DNA of 64,000 bases from Amorphochlora amoebiformis (GCA_054601695.1 BAAHQB010000309.1:62001-126000), one strand, 5' to 3'. Counted from the stretch's first letter, positions 1 to 41,680 are shown. Made by a program: numbers and translations. The notes: a model not told the origin generated them from the letters alone.

Positions 1-181
1 TCCGGAATCTCCTCGACGGCCAGTCGACGGAAAAGTCCACGTGCTGTTCTACCCTCTAATAGAGAAGATACAACTTGGGTAAAACCACCCAAACGTAAAC
101 ACCCGATAAATTTAACGTGACCTCTAAGAGTTTAAAGACTCCTGTGGGCCGGTCCCACACATCGACTCCCAGACCTCCACG
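1..181. other. 5' flank of the isochorismatase-like gene, no gene recognised
   Basis: Mixed-composition unique DNA. Plus-strand frame 1 is open from position 1 to a TGA near 114, but its translation (starting SGISSTASRRKSPRAV) matches nothing I know. It could be the end of an upstream gene, an unrecognised first exon of the next gene, or 5' untranslated sequence. Confidence 0.3.
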
Positions 182-4758
<4,577 letters not shown>

Positions 4759-4773
<15 letters not shown>

Positions 4774-4840
4774 TTATCACTCACACAACTTACAATGAGA
4801 TTTTCCTTCCCTGATTATCACTCACCCAACTTGCAATTCG
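4759..4840 (+). repeat. 41-bp tandem duplication spanning the hydrolase stop codon
   Basis: ATTTTCCTTCCCTGATTATC starts at 4759 and again at 4800. The first copy contains the last codons and TGA (4771-4773); the second lies in the 3' UTR. Confidence 0.9.
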
Positions 4841-4876
4841 ATTTCATTTAATAATGTGTCTAGTTAAACATGCATG

Positions 4877-4879
<3 letters not shown>

Positions 4880-4926
<47 letters not shown>

Positions 4927-5059
4927 TACACATACATATGTATATACATAGTATATATATACATGCATATGTATAAATATATATATATATATGTTGTGTA
5001 TTATATATTATATATATATATAGTATATATATATATAGTACATACCGATATAATATACG

Positions 5060-5115
<56 letters not shown>
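4880..5115. repeat. (TA)n arrays between the convergent gene ends
   Basis: Alternating TA with scattered C and G. No gene. Confidence 0.9.
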
Positions 5116-5189
5116 CACATTTATAACATCCTTAGATATGCATGTACATCAGTTTGCAGTGCACTGATGAGCGATGATGAACCCCTATA

Positions 5190-5945
5190 ACTAGATAAAT
5201 CTAGAAACATGAGATACCAGATGTATACTTCTACTAGTACTCAGAATCAGGATGAGATTATTCAGCATATCTTAGTCCGAATACCATTGAGCTATAGAGT
5301 TAGGGTTGAGATTATTCAACATACCCTAGCCCCCAGGCCATCGACCCGCCACTGAGTGGGGCTGTTATGCTGTGAGCGACAGTGTTTTGGTTTACGTGGT
5401 CTAAATTACTATTAATATTATATATCATCTTGCTGTCCGAATACAGTGATCCGATACTAGAGTAATCTGTCATTAGTAGTAGTAGTAGTACTTACTAGTA
5501 CTCATTGCTGAGGTCATAAGTTCCAGAATCTAGATCTAGAGATACTTGTGTACTAGACTAGGTATATCTTCTAGATCTTAGGCATGTACCAGATGCACAA
5601 TCTTGCCTGCATCATGGCACTAGGGCACGGTCAGGTAGCTAGCTACTAGAGCTAGGTCAGACGGATGATACTAGTCATAGCCCCAAAACTCAGTGACTAT
5701 GATCTAAATCATATCTAGATAAAGCTAGATATCTAGATATAGGTAAATTCTCTAGATTCTATTCATAATTTATCAATCACAGCATCGACACTGCGAATTT
5801 GACATTTTAGATTTTTAGTCTCTAGAGTCTAGTAATTCTAATTCCAGTAATTGGACAATTATCTAAATTATCGGAATCGAATTTATCTAGATTACGATCT
5901 TTTTTCATCTACGTAAAACCTAGGTAACTCTGATGTTTTTTTCAT
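5190..5945. other. Intergenic island rich in CTAG and TCTAGA
   Basis: Lies between the 3' ends of the convergent hydrolase and BUD13 genes. Free of TA arrays but dense in CTAG (CTAGATAAATCTAG, ACTAGTACT, TCTAGATCTAGAG). Two copies of a GAGATTATTCARCATA word occur at 5254 and 5308. No open frame of note. Confidence 0.7.
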
Positions 5946-6057
5946 TTGAATTTAATATACTGCGCCATGCAAGGCGCCCATCGCTCGATCAGCACGGAGT
6001 TGCGAACTTTTACAATTGAATTAAATGTAAAAAGAAGAAGCGCTTTAGTGAAGTTAA

Positions 6058-8478
<2,421 letters not shown>

Positions 8479-8752
8479 ATAGTGACTATCATGGCAAGCC
8501 TTTAGGCTTGGCAATGTATATGAGCTGTCGGGGGGAAGATATGAGAACCGTGGATGAGAAGGAAGAGGAGAATTGCGCGGGTCCAGGCCAGGCGGGCAGC
8601 CATTTTTAGCGAAAAGGTAATGTTTGGAAACAATTCTTCGGATCTGATGGCTCCAGCGGGCCGCGGAGACCGCCAAGACTGAGCGTGTCTACACGAATTG
8701 TCGTGGTCCTCGTGCGCCAAGATGCAATACATCCAAGGAAGATTTGAGGAGC
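8479..8752. promoter_or_regulatory. Putative bidirectional promoter between BUD13 and TRRAP
   Basis: The two genes are divergent and their likely ATGs lie about 275 bp apart. The interval is array-free and more GC-rich than surrounding intergenic DNA (for example GCGCGGGTCCAGGCCAGG near 8575). No clear TATA box is recognised. The TRRAP ATG sits in a GCATGC palindrome. This is positional inference. Confidence 0.5.
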
Positions 8753-29849
<21,097 letters not shown>

Positions 29850-30520
29850 GTTGGGACCAGTACCATAGATAGCGCGATTATTTGTAGAAAATTCAAGTTG
29901 AATTTTAGTGAATGTATTGAACGTCAATTATCAAGATACCAGGACTAAAGGAATGGTTGGTACAATTGAAGTGCATGTACGGTGTGTTCCTACGGTTGTT
30001 CCTGCCATTTCATGAGAGTCTAGATACGTACTTTTGGCTAGACATGATACGAGATGATCTGGATGATACGTACGTACCACACGTCGGCACATCTTGCGTA
30101 GACATGCGTGATTGATGCGATGCTTCCGAATGATAACCGTAGTAATGCGTACGCGGTCTAAAACGTGTTATAACCGTATTAAGAATCTCTAGATCTATGC
30201 GTACGCTGTCTCAAACGTATAATAACCTCCGACTAGACGGCCTAAATTGAATATGTACGTGTGCATGTGACTGATCTAGTGATGCTTCCAAATAATATGA
30301 ATCTAGAAAACCCTTAAACGTTATGCGTACGCGGTCTTAAACGTATGATACGTCCAGACGTGTACGTACGTACTTACGGTCTAGCAGCTTATCTATCTGG
30401 AGACTTCAGCATAATAAGGTCACTAGTACTGCCTGAAGAATTCTCGTAAAGTGACACGCACAAATTTAAATTGACACAATGATCCGAACAAGGTTGGCAC
30501 TATGAATCGTAACTCGCACA

Positions 30521-30554
<34 letters not shown>

Positions 30555-31590
30555 TATATAAGACATAACATTGTACATACAGACAAACACACAAAAAACT
30601 ATGCTCTTTATACATATAAATATTACGAGTATTGGTCAATGAGATACGTAAATTGTCAGTATAGATAGGGTTAGGCTAGTTAGGGTTAGGGTTAGTATAT
30701 GTCTAGTATGTACAGATTTTATTCAAATATTACTAATACTAGATATTATTAGATTTTATCTACATCTAGTATAATAATTCTAGAATTGTATAGGTTGTTA
30801 CGTCATTACCCTAGTTACAGCTAGAAGATTAGTAGCTTTATAAGCCTTATAATAGTATCTAGATATACCGTACGTAATACAGTAAGTCTTAGACGTCCAT
30901 TAATATAGCTAAATATTTACATGAAGTATGCAATTATACTTTATCTAGTTTATCGTAGTACTAGACTGTCTACGTAGTCTATCTACTACTAGTACTAGGA
31001 TCTAGACGGTGATATGGTGAATGCTAGATCTAGTAGCTAGATGTAGATGGTCAATTGATCATTATTTGGTAGTTGTAATTTAGTACGTACTACGTAATAC
31101 TACAAGCACAAACAATGTAGTGAACGTACTTACTCTAGTTACTCTACTAGTCTAGTTACTACCTAGACTGCAAGTAACTTTACTAGACTATATACGAATA
31201 TTATAAATATTTTACATGTCCTAGATGTCTAGCATGTATCTAGTGTATATATACTAGATAAAATAAAATAATTAAACTTCCAAACTAGCCTATGACTAGT
31301 ATGACAAGTATGAAACAGGCTATGATCTAGATCTAGTAGATATTATCTAGATTATGATCGACCGCGTGCGTACGATCCTGCCGTAAGTTCGGCACCTATC
31401 TTATACTAGTATGGGTATACTTTTACTAGTTCTATACTTTAGTGCTTACTAGGCTTAGGTCTAGTAGGTACAGCTACTAGAGCTAACTCTAGTAACTAGA
31501 ACAATACACGCACACATATATACATTTACACATACTAGATATACATTTGTATGTTGAATATACATATTTATACGTATATATATATCTAGT
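29850..31590. other. 3' flank of TRRAP and CTAG/TACGTA-rich intergenic island
   Basis: No gene seen. Dense in CTAG, GTACGTAC and TCTAGAT words, especially 30680-31500. Contains a (CA)n run at about 30521-30552, a short TTAGGG block at 30666-30693, and three copies of a GCGTACGC-centred word at 30144, 30198 and 30321. Confidence 0.7.
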
Positions 31591-31594
31591 ATAT

Positions 31595-31738
31595 CTAGTA
31601 TATATATATATATATATGCATATGTTATTATGTTATATATGTACACATACACATATTATACATACAAATATATATATATATATATACATATATGCATATA
31701 AAAAATGAATATATGTATATGTATATATATTATATATA

Positions 31739-31826
<88 letters not shown>
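31595..31826. repeat. (TA)n arrays
   Basis: Alternating TA with a pure run of roughly 80 bp at the end. Confidence 0.9.
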
Positions 31827-31829
<3 letters not shown>

Positions 31830-32870
31830 CATGAAATCTTTCGTATCAGACATGTTAGTATATAAATGCAGACAAGACGATATTCACAGATGTATGTGAA
31901 AATGTCATAACGGAAACGAGATGATTGATATCCACAGATGTATATGAGACTCTCATCACGCAAACAAGATGATGTACACTATATCAACATGTATGTCATC
32001 ACGGAAACATGTATGTCATCACGGAAACAAACAAATCGGTTCGAAATTCAAACTTTAAAATTGCGAAGTGCTGACCGCTCAACTGAATTGAATACTACTG
32101 TTTGTTAGCCTACACCAAGAGTTAACAACAGTCAATCGGTCTACAGAGGAACCACATTTCGCCCAAGTCCATTTTACTGAAGGACTACATACAAATTTTG
32201 AAAATAATTCAAATTTCCCCAACGATTTCACGTTTACAACAAAGAGAAAGAAGAGAGTTATTGATTTTCGCATTCAGGAACGAAAACAGTGAGAGATCGG
32301 ACAATCAAGATCTAGAAGATACAGAGACATTTCAAAAATACATATTTTCCATCCATTTGTACTGTAAAAAATAAACACATGCCTGTAAAATACACACACA
32401 CATATATATATATATATTACATATATATATGTATATATAAACTGTTCATACATATACAAAATATTAGACCGGAATCCCCGGTGTGACGGGGATTGATTGT
32501 GTGATCCCGAGATTAACAGAAGTGTCGGTACACATATAGATTGTGGTCGTGTCGCAAATTCATATGTGTGATACATGTAAATACACATTATGCATATTAT
32601 GTATGCATAAAATACCTTATCCACGCTCGCCGCCAGAATAAGCAAGAAAAGCAAGGGAAGGGAATAAGATTCAGAAACAGAAAAGTCAAGGAAAAAAAAA
32701 AAAAAAAAAAAACTAGTACCAAAAAAGAGGCACAAAGGAGAGAAAAGAAAGAAAACAGGGAAAAAAAAGTTTTTTTTTTTTTTAACTTTCCCTTTTTCCC
32801 ATTATTTCAACACGCGCAGGTGCAGTTAGTGTACGGAACCCGCGCGTAATACAGAACAACAGTGATGTAC
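31830..32870. other. Unique AT-rich region without a recognisable gene
   Basis: Starts with imperfect direct repeats of CACAGATGTATRTGA and CATCACGGAAAC (31870-32030). Short minus-strand open frames (up to about 64 codons) resemble nothing known. Homopolymer A and T runs occur at 32693-32712 and 32769-32783. Confidence 0.6.
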
Positions 32871-32919
32871 ATTAGATGAATGTATAAAGCCACATCATCC
32901 CTATATGTATGTATGTATA

Positions 32920-33034
32920 TGAATGTATACATATATATATATATACATATGTATACATATATATATATATATATATATTATGTATATTATGCGTATCAGG
33001 GATATAGCCCGCTCATCCAATATGATATTCACGT

Positions 33035-33093
<59 letters not shown>

Positions 33094-33121
33094 CATCTAT
33101 ATAAACGTACAAGTGTAAGAA

Positions 33122-33165
<44 letters not shown>

Positions 33166-33403
33166 AACATATATATACATAATATATATATATATATATA
33201 TATATCTGTATGTATATACACATATGTATGTACATATTTGAATACACTAGATATTATACATAAATATACATATACATACAAGAAATATGTTGTTGTATTT
33301 GTATATGTATGTATGTATGTGTATATATGTATGTATATAGATACATAAATTTTTCATGTATATATAAACATATATGTATATATATATATCTTATATATAT
33401 ATA

Positions 33404-33463
<60 letters not shown>

Positions 33464-33530
33464 ATATACTACATATATATTACACATACATACACATATA
33501 AATATTACACATATATGATATTTGTATATT
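32920..33530. repeat. (TA)n arrays
   Basis: Array-dominated, with TATG patches at 33306-33345. Confidence 0.9.
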
Positions 33531-33539
33531 AAATATTAT

Positions 33540-33690
33540 ACGTATGATATTTGTAAATATGTATATATATGCCATGGGTTATATGTAAATCGAGAGTCCA
33601 TGTACGTAGTATACATATATGATATTTGTATGTATATGTATAAGTATACCATGGGTTATATGTAAATCGAGTGTCCATAACCCGTTCTGA
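33540..33690. repeat. Tandem pair of a unit containing CCATGGGTTATATGTAAATC
   Basis: Copies near 33571 and 33649, each followed by GAGWGTCCAT and preceded by ATATGATATTTGTA. Confidence 0.85.
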
Positions 33691-33722
33691 AAACGACTTA
33701 TTTGATACCACCTGCTCAACCT

Positions 33723-33724
<2 letters not shown>

Positions 33725-33765
<41 letters not shown>

Positions 33766-33826
33766 ATATATATATATACATCTATATATATATATATATA
33801 TAAATATATGTATATATATATGTATA

Positions 33827-33919
<93 letters not shown>

Positions 33920-33927
33920 CGCATGTA

Positions 33928-34018
<91 letters not shown>
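33725..34018. repeat. (TA)n arrays
   Basis: Alternating TA with single interruptions. Confidence 0.9.
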
Positions 34019-34019
<1 letters not shown>

Positions 34020-34164
34020 CATATTCTGGATAATAAGTAGCTGACATACAGAGTAGGAAAAACGGACAAATCAAAGACACGAAAAGAAAAAAAGAAAAAA
34101 TGAAACCAGACAAATCTTAAATAAACTTAAATCACGCTCTCCCACAGATTAAACCAGAAAGAGA

Positions 34165-34565
34165 GAAAGAGAGACAGAGAGAGGGAAAGAGAGAAAATGC
34201 GAGAGAAACTTTCTTAGAAAGAGAGAAAAAGAGAGAAAAAGAGACAATGAGAGCGAAGATCGATGGGTAGACAGAGATTTGAAGAGAGAGTGAGAGAAAC
34301 TTTCTTAGAAAGAGAGAAAAAGAGAGAAAAAGAGACAATGAGAGCGAAGATCGATGGGTAGACAGAGATTTGAAGAGAGAGTGAGAGAAACTTTCTTAGA
34401 AAGAGAGAAAAAGAGAGAAAAAGAGAGAATGAGAGCGAGGATTGATGGGTCGACAGGGATTTGAAGAGAGAGTGAGAGAAACAATCTTAGAAAGAGAGAA
34501 AAAGAGAGAAAAAGAGAGAATGAGAGCGAAGATTGATGGGTCGACAGGGATTTGAAGAGAGAGTG
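34165..34565. repeat. 91-bp GA-rich minisatellite, four full copies
   Basis: The non-GA marker GATGGGTMGACAG recurs at 34261, 34352, 34443 and 34534, exactly 91 bp apart. Each unit also holds AGAAACTTTCTTAGAAAGAG (AGAAACAATCTTAGAAAGAG in the last), an inverted-repeat-like core. Confidence 0.95.
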
Positions 34566-34679
34566 TTGTTTACCATCGCTATGATCGATGCTATAAAGAG
34601 GAGGAACAGTGTTGGGGTAAAAAGTATGCGGTAGACACCCAGCTTCGTGTTTGTAGCTACATATATACAAACATATATA

Positions 34680-34739
34680 TATATATATAGGTTATATATA
34701 CACATGTACATATATATGTGTGTTTGTGTGTATACCTTA

Positions 34740-34773
<34 letters not shown>

Positions 34774-34830
34774 AATTATATATATATATATATATATACG
34801 TGTGTGTATATATATAATTATATATAATTA

Positions 34831-34869
<39 letters not shown>

Positions 34870-34980
34870 GTGTGTGTGTGTTGGTGTATGTACCTTAAAT
34901 ATTATATATACATATATATATATATGTATATATGTAAATATATATATATATATATCATATATATACATATAGATGGATAT
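34680..34980. repeat. (TA)n arrays with a duplicated GTGTGTRYACCTTAAATATT island
   Basis: TACCTTAAATATTATATATA appears near 34733 and 34891, each following a GTGTGT stretch. Confidence 0.85.
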
Positions 34981-34984
34981 GTGT

Positions 34985-35355
34985 ACATACCGGTCATATC
35001 TTTCATCTTGGTCATGAAGTGTTTTCTCGGTGATTTCGGCTAATATGCATTCACACCTAGTTAGTACTTACTTACCGTCAGGATTAGGCTCGGATTGAAT
35101 GTGCTAGAGTGTCGGGCTAGACTAAGGGTGTCGGGTGTCGGGTGTCGTGTGTAGGTGTCGTATGTGGGGTAGATTACCCCTGAGACGGGTAGCGGAGAAT
35201 TGAGATTTTGTAAGCCGAAGACTTGTTTGACTGTGTTGGATATCTTGGGGGTAGTTGTCGCCTAATGTTATTATCATTAGTATTGCCACTATTAGATCTA
35301 TTGTCATGTACTATTTGTGTGTAAATTGTGGATAATATTTATTGCAGTGATAACG
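34985..35355. other. Unique interval, no gene recognised
   Basis: Contains GGTGTCGGGTGTCGGGTGTCG direct repeats near 35128. No supported coding region. Confidence 0.5.
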
Positions 35356-35356
35356 T

Positions 35357-35357
<1 letters not shown>

Positions 35358-35428
<71 letters not shown>
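35358..35428. repeat. (CA)n followed by (TA)n
   Basis: A CA run of about 30 bp joined to a TA array. Confidence 0.9.
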
Positions 35429-35429
<1 letters not shown>

Positions 35430-35479
35430 CATTTATATCCGGTCTAGAGTGCTCGACGGTAACATATTGTGACTATTAG

Positions 35480-35925
35480 CAGCAAACAGACAAACAGGCA
35501 AACAGACAGACAGACAAGAAAACAGGCAGAGAAAGACAACCAGACAAGCAGATAAATAGACAGAGAAAGACAAGCAAACACACAGATAAACAGACAGAGA
35601 AAGACAAGCAAACACACATATAAATAGACAGAGAAAGACAAGCAAACACACAGATAAATAGACAGAGAAAGACAAGCAAACACACAGATAAATAGACAGA
35701 GAAAGACAAGCAAACACACAGATAAATAGACAGAGAAAGACAAGCAAACACACAGACAAATAGACAGAGAAAGACAAGCAAACACACAGATAAATAGACA
35801 AACACAGACACCGACAAGCGAACAGACGTACAAGCAGACAGACAAGCAAAACAGACAAATGGACAGACAAAGACAAGCAAACATACACAGACAAGCAAAC
35901 AAACACAGACAAGAAAAACAGAGAA
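35480..35925. repeat. 34-bp minisatellite, about eight copies
   Basis: Unit GACAAGCAAACACACAGATA followed by AATAGACAGAGAAA, at 35603, 35637, 35671 and 35705 and beyond, with diverged copies at both ends. It makes long minus-strand open frames in three frames; these are artefacts of a stop-free repeat. Confidence 0.95.
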
Positions 35926-35994
35926 ATCGATGTTGACATAAGGCTTCCGTTTGGAGGAAGAATCGTCCTCCTTGCTTGGATACTTGTCTGAAAC

Positions 35995-36945
35995 TAGTTA
36001 GGGTTAAGATAAGGGTAAGAACCAGACTCAGGATCGTATGTTACGGTAAGGGTACAGCTTAGGGTTACGTCTCACAGAAAACGCTGTGTCAGGGTTAGGG
36101 TTAGGGTTAGGATTAGGATTAGGGTTAGGATTAGGGTTAGGGTTAGGTTAGGATTCGGATGGAGAGTTAGGGTTAGGGGTTAGGTTAGGATTAGGATTTT
36201 GTCCTGACCTTTGGATTGTGATTTATCTCCGACTCCTACAGCGTTAGGGTTGGAATTAGGGTTAGGGTGTCGGGTTAGGGTTAGGATTAGGGCTAGGGTT
36301 ATGTTCGGGTGTGAAAAGGCTTAGGACAAGAATTATGTTTTTCATTTCGGCTAGGGTTTGGATTTGTTCTCACCTTTAGGTTGGAGTTTATCTGCGCCTG
36401 CTAGATGATTAGGGTCAGGGTTAGGGTTAGGGTTAGGGTTAGGGCTAGGGTTAGGATTAGGGTTAGGAGTGTGCCCCACCTTCTGCTTGGGACTTCTCTT
36501 CGACTGCTAGAGGGATGGATTTTGGGGTTAGGGCTAGCGTTAGGCTTAGAATTACTGTGTGGGGAGCGGCGATGATTAGGGTTAGGGTTAGGGTTAGGGT
36601 TAGGGTTAGGTTTGGGTTTAATGGGTTGACGAATACAGTTCACCTTTGGGTTGAGACTTATCTCCGACTGGTAAAGCTATCATTACGGTTAGGATTAGAG
36701 GGTTTAGGGTTAGGGTTGGTAACGAAGTTAGGGATAATTACCTATGTTCAGACTTTGGGTTTGATTTCACGTATAGTAAGAGTAAGGGTTAGGGTTAGGA
36801 TTCGGATTAGGGTTTGGGTTAGGTAGTGCATTGAGGAATATCTTCTCTTGGGGGTAAGGGTTAAGGTTAGGATTTGGGTTAGGGTTAGGATTATGATTAA
36901 GGTTAGGTAGTACGTTGAGGAATATCTTCTCTTGGGGGTCTGTTT
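35995..36945 (+). repeat. Degenerate interstitial telomeric repeat, TTAGGG orientation
   Basis: TTAGGG units mixed with TTAGGA, TTAGGT and longer unique text. GTTGAGGAATATCTTCTCTT with flanking sequence is repeated near 36830 and 36913, and CACCTTTGGGTTGRGAYTTA-like text recurs near 36205, 36370 and 36640. Confidence 0.9.
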
Positions 36946-36993
36946 TAGATACAAGGTTTATGTATCACATCTATACATTTTCATATATCTATT

Positions 36994-37850
<857 letters not shown>

Positions 37851-38039
37851 AGGCCGAAGAAGTATATCTGAAACAGGATTAACACACAGGAAAACCATAC
37901 CAATATCTCACATATATATATATATATAGATATATATATTCATATATATATATATATATGTATATTATATATATATATATATATATATATCCATAAATTG
38001 TATATTTTTGATACATAATACATATGCATACATAGTACA

Positions 38040-38460
38040 TGTATATAAGAGAATCAGTCAGATATCTAACACATACTGAAGAAGAAATACAGCACAGGGA
38101 CAGATAATACATAATCGTAGTCAAGAGACCGAAAAAATCCAAGAGAAGGAGAGAAAGACTGCGAGAGAAAGAGAGACACCACAAGAGAAAGAGAGACACC
38201 ACAAGAGAATGAGAGACACCACAAGAGAAAGAGAGACACCACAAGAGAAAGAGAGACACCCCAAGAGAAAGAGAGAGTGCGCGAGAAAGGAGAAGAGAGG
38301 GAGAAAATATGGAGTTATAATGATTTGAGAAGGTAGAAAAGATTTTGAGAGAGAGAGAAAGGGGCGAAAAAAAAGAAAAAAATGAAAGAGAGAGGAATAG
38401 AGAGGAAGAAAGAGAGAGGAGAGAAAGAGAGAGAGAGAGTTTTGAGAGAAAGGAGATATA
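38040..38460. repeat. GA-rich region with 20-bp repeat
   Basis: AGAGACACCACAAGAGAAAG repeats about five times at 38170-38270, followed by irregular GAGA text. Confidence 0.9.
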
Positions 38461-38539
38461 TTGGGGTTTACCAAGAAGGCCGAGGTAAGGGTGAGTTGTC
38501 ATCTGGACTTCGAATCAAACTTGGACTAGTTTTATCTGA

Positions 38540-39400
<861 letters not shown>

Positions 39401-39464
39401 CTATATACAATGAAAGTACATTATCTGAAATTTTCTTACATTGCTTCCTCAATAGCGCGGTCCG

Positions 39465-39750
39465 GAAACATATTCACTACAATTATGAAACATATTCACT
39501 ACAATTATGAAACATATTCACTACAATTATGAAACATATTCACTACAATTATGAAACATATTCACTACAATTATGAAACATATTCACTACAATTATGAAA
39601 CATATTCACGACATTTATGAAACATATTCACTACAATTATGAAACATATTCACTGCAATTATGAAACATATTCACTACAATTATGAAACACATTCACCAC
39701 AATTATGAAACACATTGACTACAATTATGAAACATATTCCCTACAATTAG
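39465..39750. repeat. 22-bp tandem repeat, thirteen copies
   Basis: GAAACATATTCACTACAATT followed by AT, starting at 39465 and every 22 bp to 39729. Very homogeneous, with a few single-base variants. Confidence 0.97.
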
Positions 39751-40120
39751 ATTCGGCATTAAGCGCACTATTAGGGTTTCAGCTACAAACAAGGCTTAGA
39801 AGTCAGTCGGACTAGAATTAGGCGCAAAATTAACAAAAGATAACAAATTGTAGTTATTCGTCTAAGAGTTAGGGTTGGACTAGTAGGGTCAGATTATTGA
39901 GCATGTCTTGGGGTTAGGGTTAGGGTTAGGGTCAGGGTCAGGCGTCGGGTGGGATTAGGGGTCTGGGTTAGGGCGTCAGGTGGGTTAGGGCGTCAGGTGG
40001 GTTAGGGCGTCGGTTTTTTTAAAATGTTGGTTACATTGTTGTGAAGTAATTTCTTCTTTGGTTTTCTTCTGAGGCTGGATTTTGTGTTTTCGTTAAATAT
40101 CATATTGTATAATTAAATAT
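39751..40120. other. Unique and telomere-like interval
   Basis: Holds a TTAGGG block (39910-39930) and GGTTAGGGCGTCAGGTG repeats (39965-40012), plus one copy of the AGATTATTGAGCATGTCTT word at 39891. No gene. Confidence 0.7.
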
Positions 40121-40184
40121 ATATATATATATATATATATTTCATACACAATAAACATACACATATTCAGATCCACAAAAGGAT

Positions 40185-40225
<41 letters not shown>

Positions 40226-40300
40226 TTTTATTATATATATATATAAACATATAGATGTGTGTGCGTGTTTTTATAGAAAATATATATCTATATTTATATA

Positions 40301-40350
<50 letters not shown>

Positions 40351-40355
40351 CACCT
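40120..40355. repeat. (TA)n arrays
   Basis: Two array blocks separated by short AT-rich text. Confidence 0.85.
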
Positions 40356-40437
40356 TGAAGCAGCTTTTCCGTCGCTTTCCCCCAATACCCAACCTCCGAC
40401 TCACTCTGATCAAAATCAACCCATCAAGCAAGAACAA

Positions 40438-40439
<2 letters not shown>

Positions 40440-40473
<34 letters not shown>

Positions 40474-40648
40474 GTCTGTCTCTCTCGGTGTGTTCCACAC
40501 ACAAACATTCTCCCGCTCTCTATTGCACTCTTACTCTCGCTCGGGTGTCTATACCAGTCTCTCTCTCTCTTTATCTTCTCATCCAATATTTCGTACTAAC
40601 CCTCTCCATTCCTTTTCTGTCTTTCTCTCTCTCCCTTTCTCTCGCTTT

Positions 40649-40692
<44 letters not shown>

Positions 40693-40852
40693 TTCTCTAT
40701 TTCCCTACATCACTATCTCTCCTTCTATTTCTCCCTGCCTTTTGTACGTCTGACTCTCGTCTCTCTCTTCCTCTCTCTGTCTGTCTGTCTCTATCTCTCT
40801 TTTCCCTGTCTCTCTTTCCTCACCTTCCTTCTCTCTCTTTCCCTCTCTCCCC
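40440..40852. repeat. CT-rich tract, pyrimidines on the plus strand
   Basis: CTCTCTCT runs separated by short unique words; the Ser/Leu open frames are compositional. Confidence 0.9.
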
Positions 40853-40984
40853 ACTGGTTGCATCTCTAAAAATGTTTTGTTCTTATGACTGGTTTCCAGA
40901 ATGTGGGGTAGAGAGAGACAACTTGCAGCCCAAAGATATAGAGAGCCAGAGAATATAGGAAAAAGATAGATAGACTTAGACAAT

Positions 40985-41075
40985 GTGGGAGAGAGAGAGA
41001 GAGAGAGGGTGAGGGAGAGAGAGGGAGAAAGGGAGAGGAGGGAAAGAGAGGAAAAGGAGGTAGAGAGTGGGGAAG
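40985..41075. repeat. GA-rich tract
   Basis: GAGAGAGGGAGAG purine run on the plus strand, opposite in polarity to the CT tract 150 bp away. Confidence 0.9.
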
Positions 41076-41107
41076 AGACAGGGCTGGAAGTGATTAGGAA
41101 CAAAACT

Positions 41108-41225
41108 GTGAGACCCATCAGGAGTCGCCAGAGAGCCTCGCCTACTGCCCTTTTGTCTAAGTACGGTTACGGTTAGGGCTAGAGTTCGGGTTAGGGTTAG
41201 GGTTAGGGTTAGGGTTTAGGATAAG
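41108..41225 (+). repeat. Dispersed unit plus TTAGGG block, copy 1
   Basis: GACCCATCAGGAGTCGCCAG, then AGAGCCTCGCCTA and ACGGTTACGGTTAGGG, ending in about four TTAGGG units. Confidence 0.85.
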
Positions 41226-41264
41226 GTAAAGCACATCATATATATAAAAATGCTCTCACACACC

Positions 41265-41329
41265 CTATATATATATGTATATATATATATATATGTATGT
41301 ATGTATGTATGTATATATATATATACGGA

Positions 41330-41385
<56 letters not shown>

Positions 41386-41415
41386 ATATATATATATATC
41401 ATGCATGCATACGAA

Positions 41416-41447
<32 letters not shown>

Positions 41448-41477
41448 TTTTATATATACATATATATATATATATAT

Positions 41478-41508
<31 letters not shown>

Positions 41509-41515
41509 ATATAAT
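41265..41515. repeat. (TA)n arrays between the two dispersed units
   Basis: Alternating TA and TATG. Confidence 0.9.
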
Positions 41516-41537
41516 ATAAATGCAAGTATATAGGTAT

Positions 41538-41680
41538 GTGACCCATCGAGAGTCGCGAGAGAGCCTCGCCTAGTGGTCTTAAGGCTAAGAAACGTTACGG
41601 TTACGGTTAGGGTTAGGGTTGGGGTTACGATTAGGGTTAGGATTAGAGTTAGGTGTTAGGGTACGGTAGGTATATTTCAC
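41538..41680 (+). repeat. Dispersed unit plus TTAGGG block, copy 2
   Basis: GACCCATCGAGAGTCGCGAG, AGAGCCTCGCCTA and ACGTTACGGTTACGG lead into TTAGGG and variants. Same order and orientation as copy 1. Confidence 0.85.

Noticed and set aside
8502-8732. Minus-strand 76-codon frame with a signal-peptide-like MAARLAWTRAILLFLLIHG segment
   Set aside because: It overlaps the BUD13 exon and promoter in another frame, lacks homology I recognise, and the BUD13 frame explains the sequence better.
39465-39750. CRISPR-like array of 22-bp direct repeats
   Set aside because: There are no spacers between repeats and the context is eukaryotic; it is a minisatellite.
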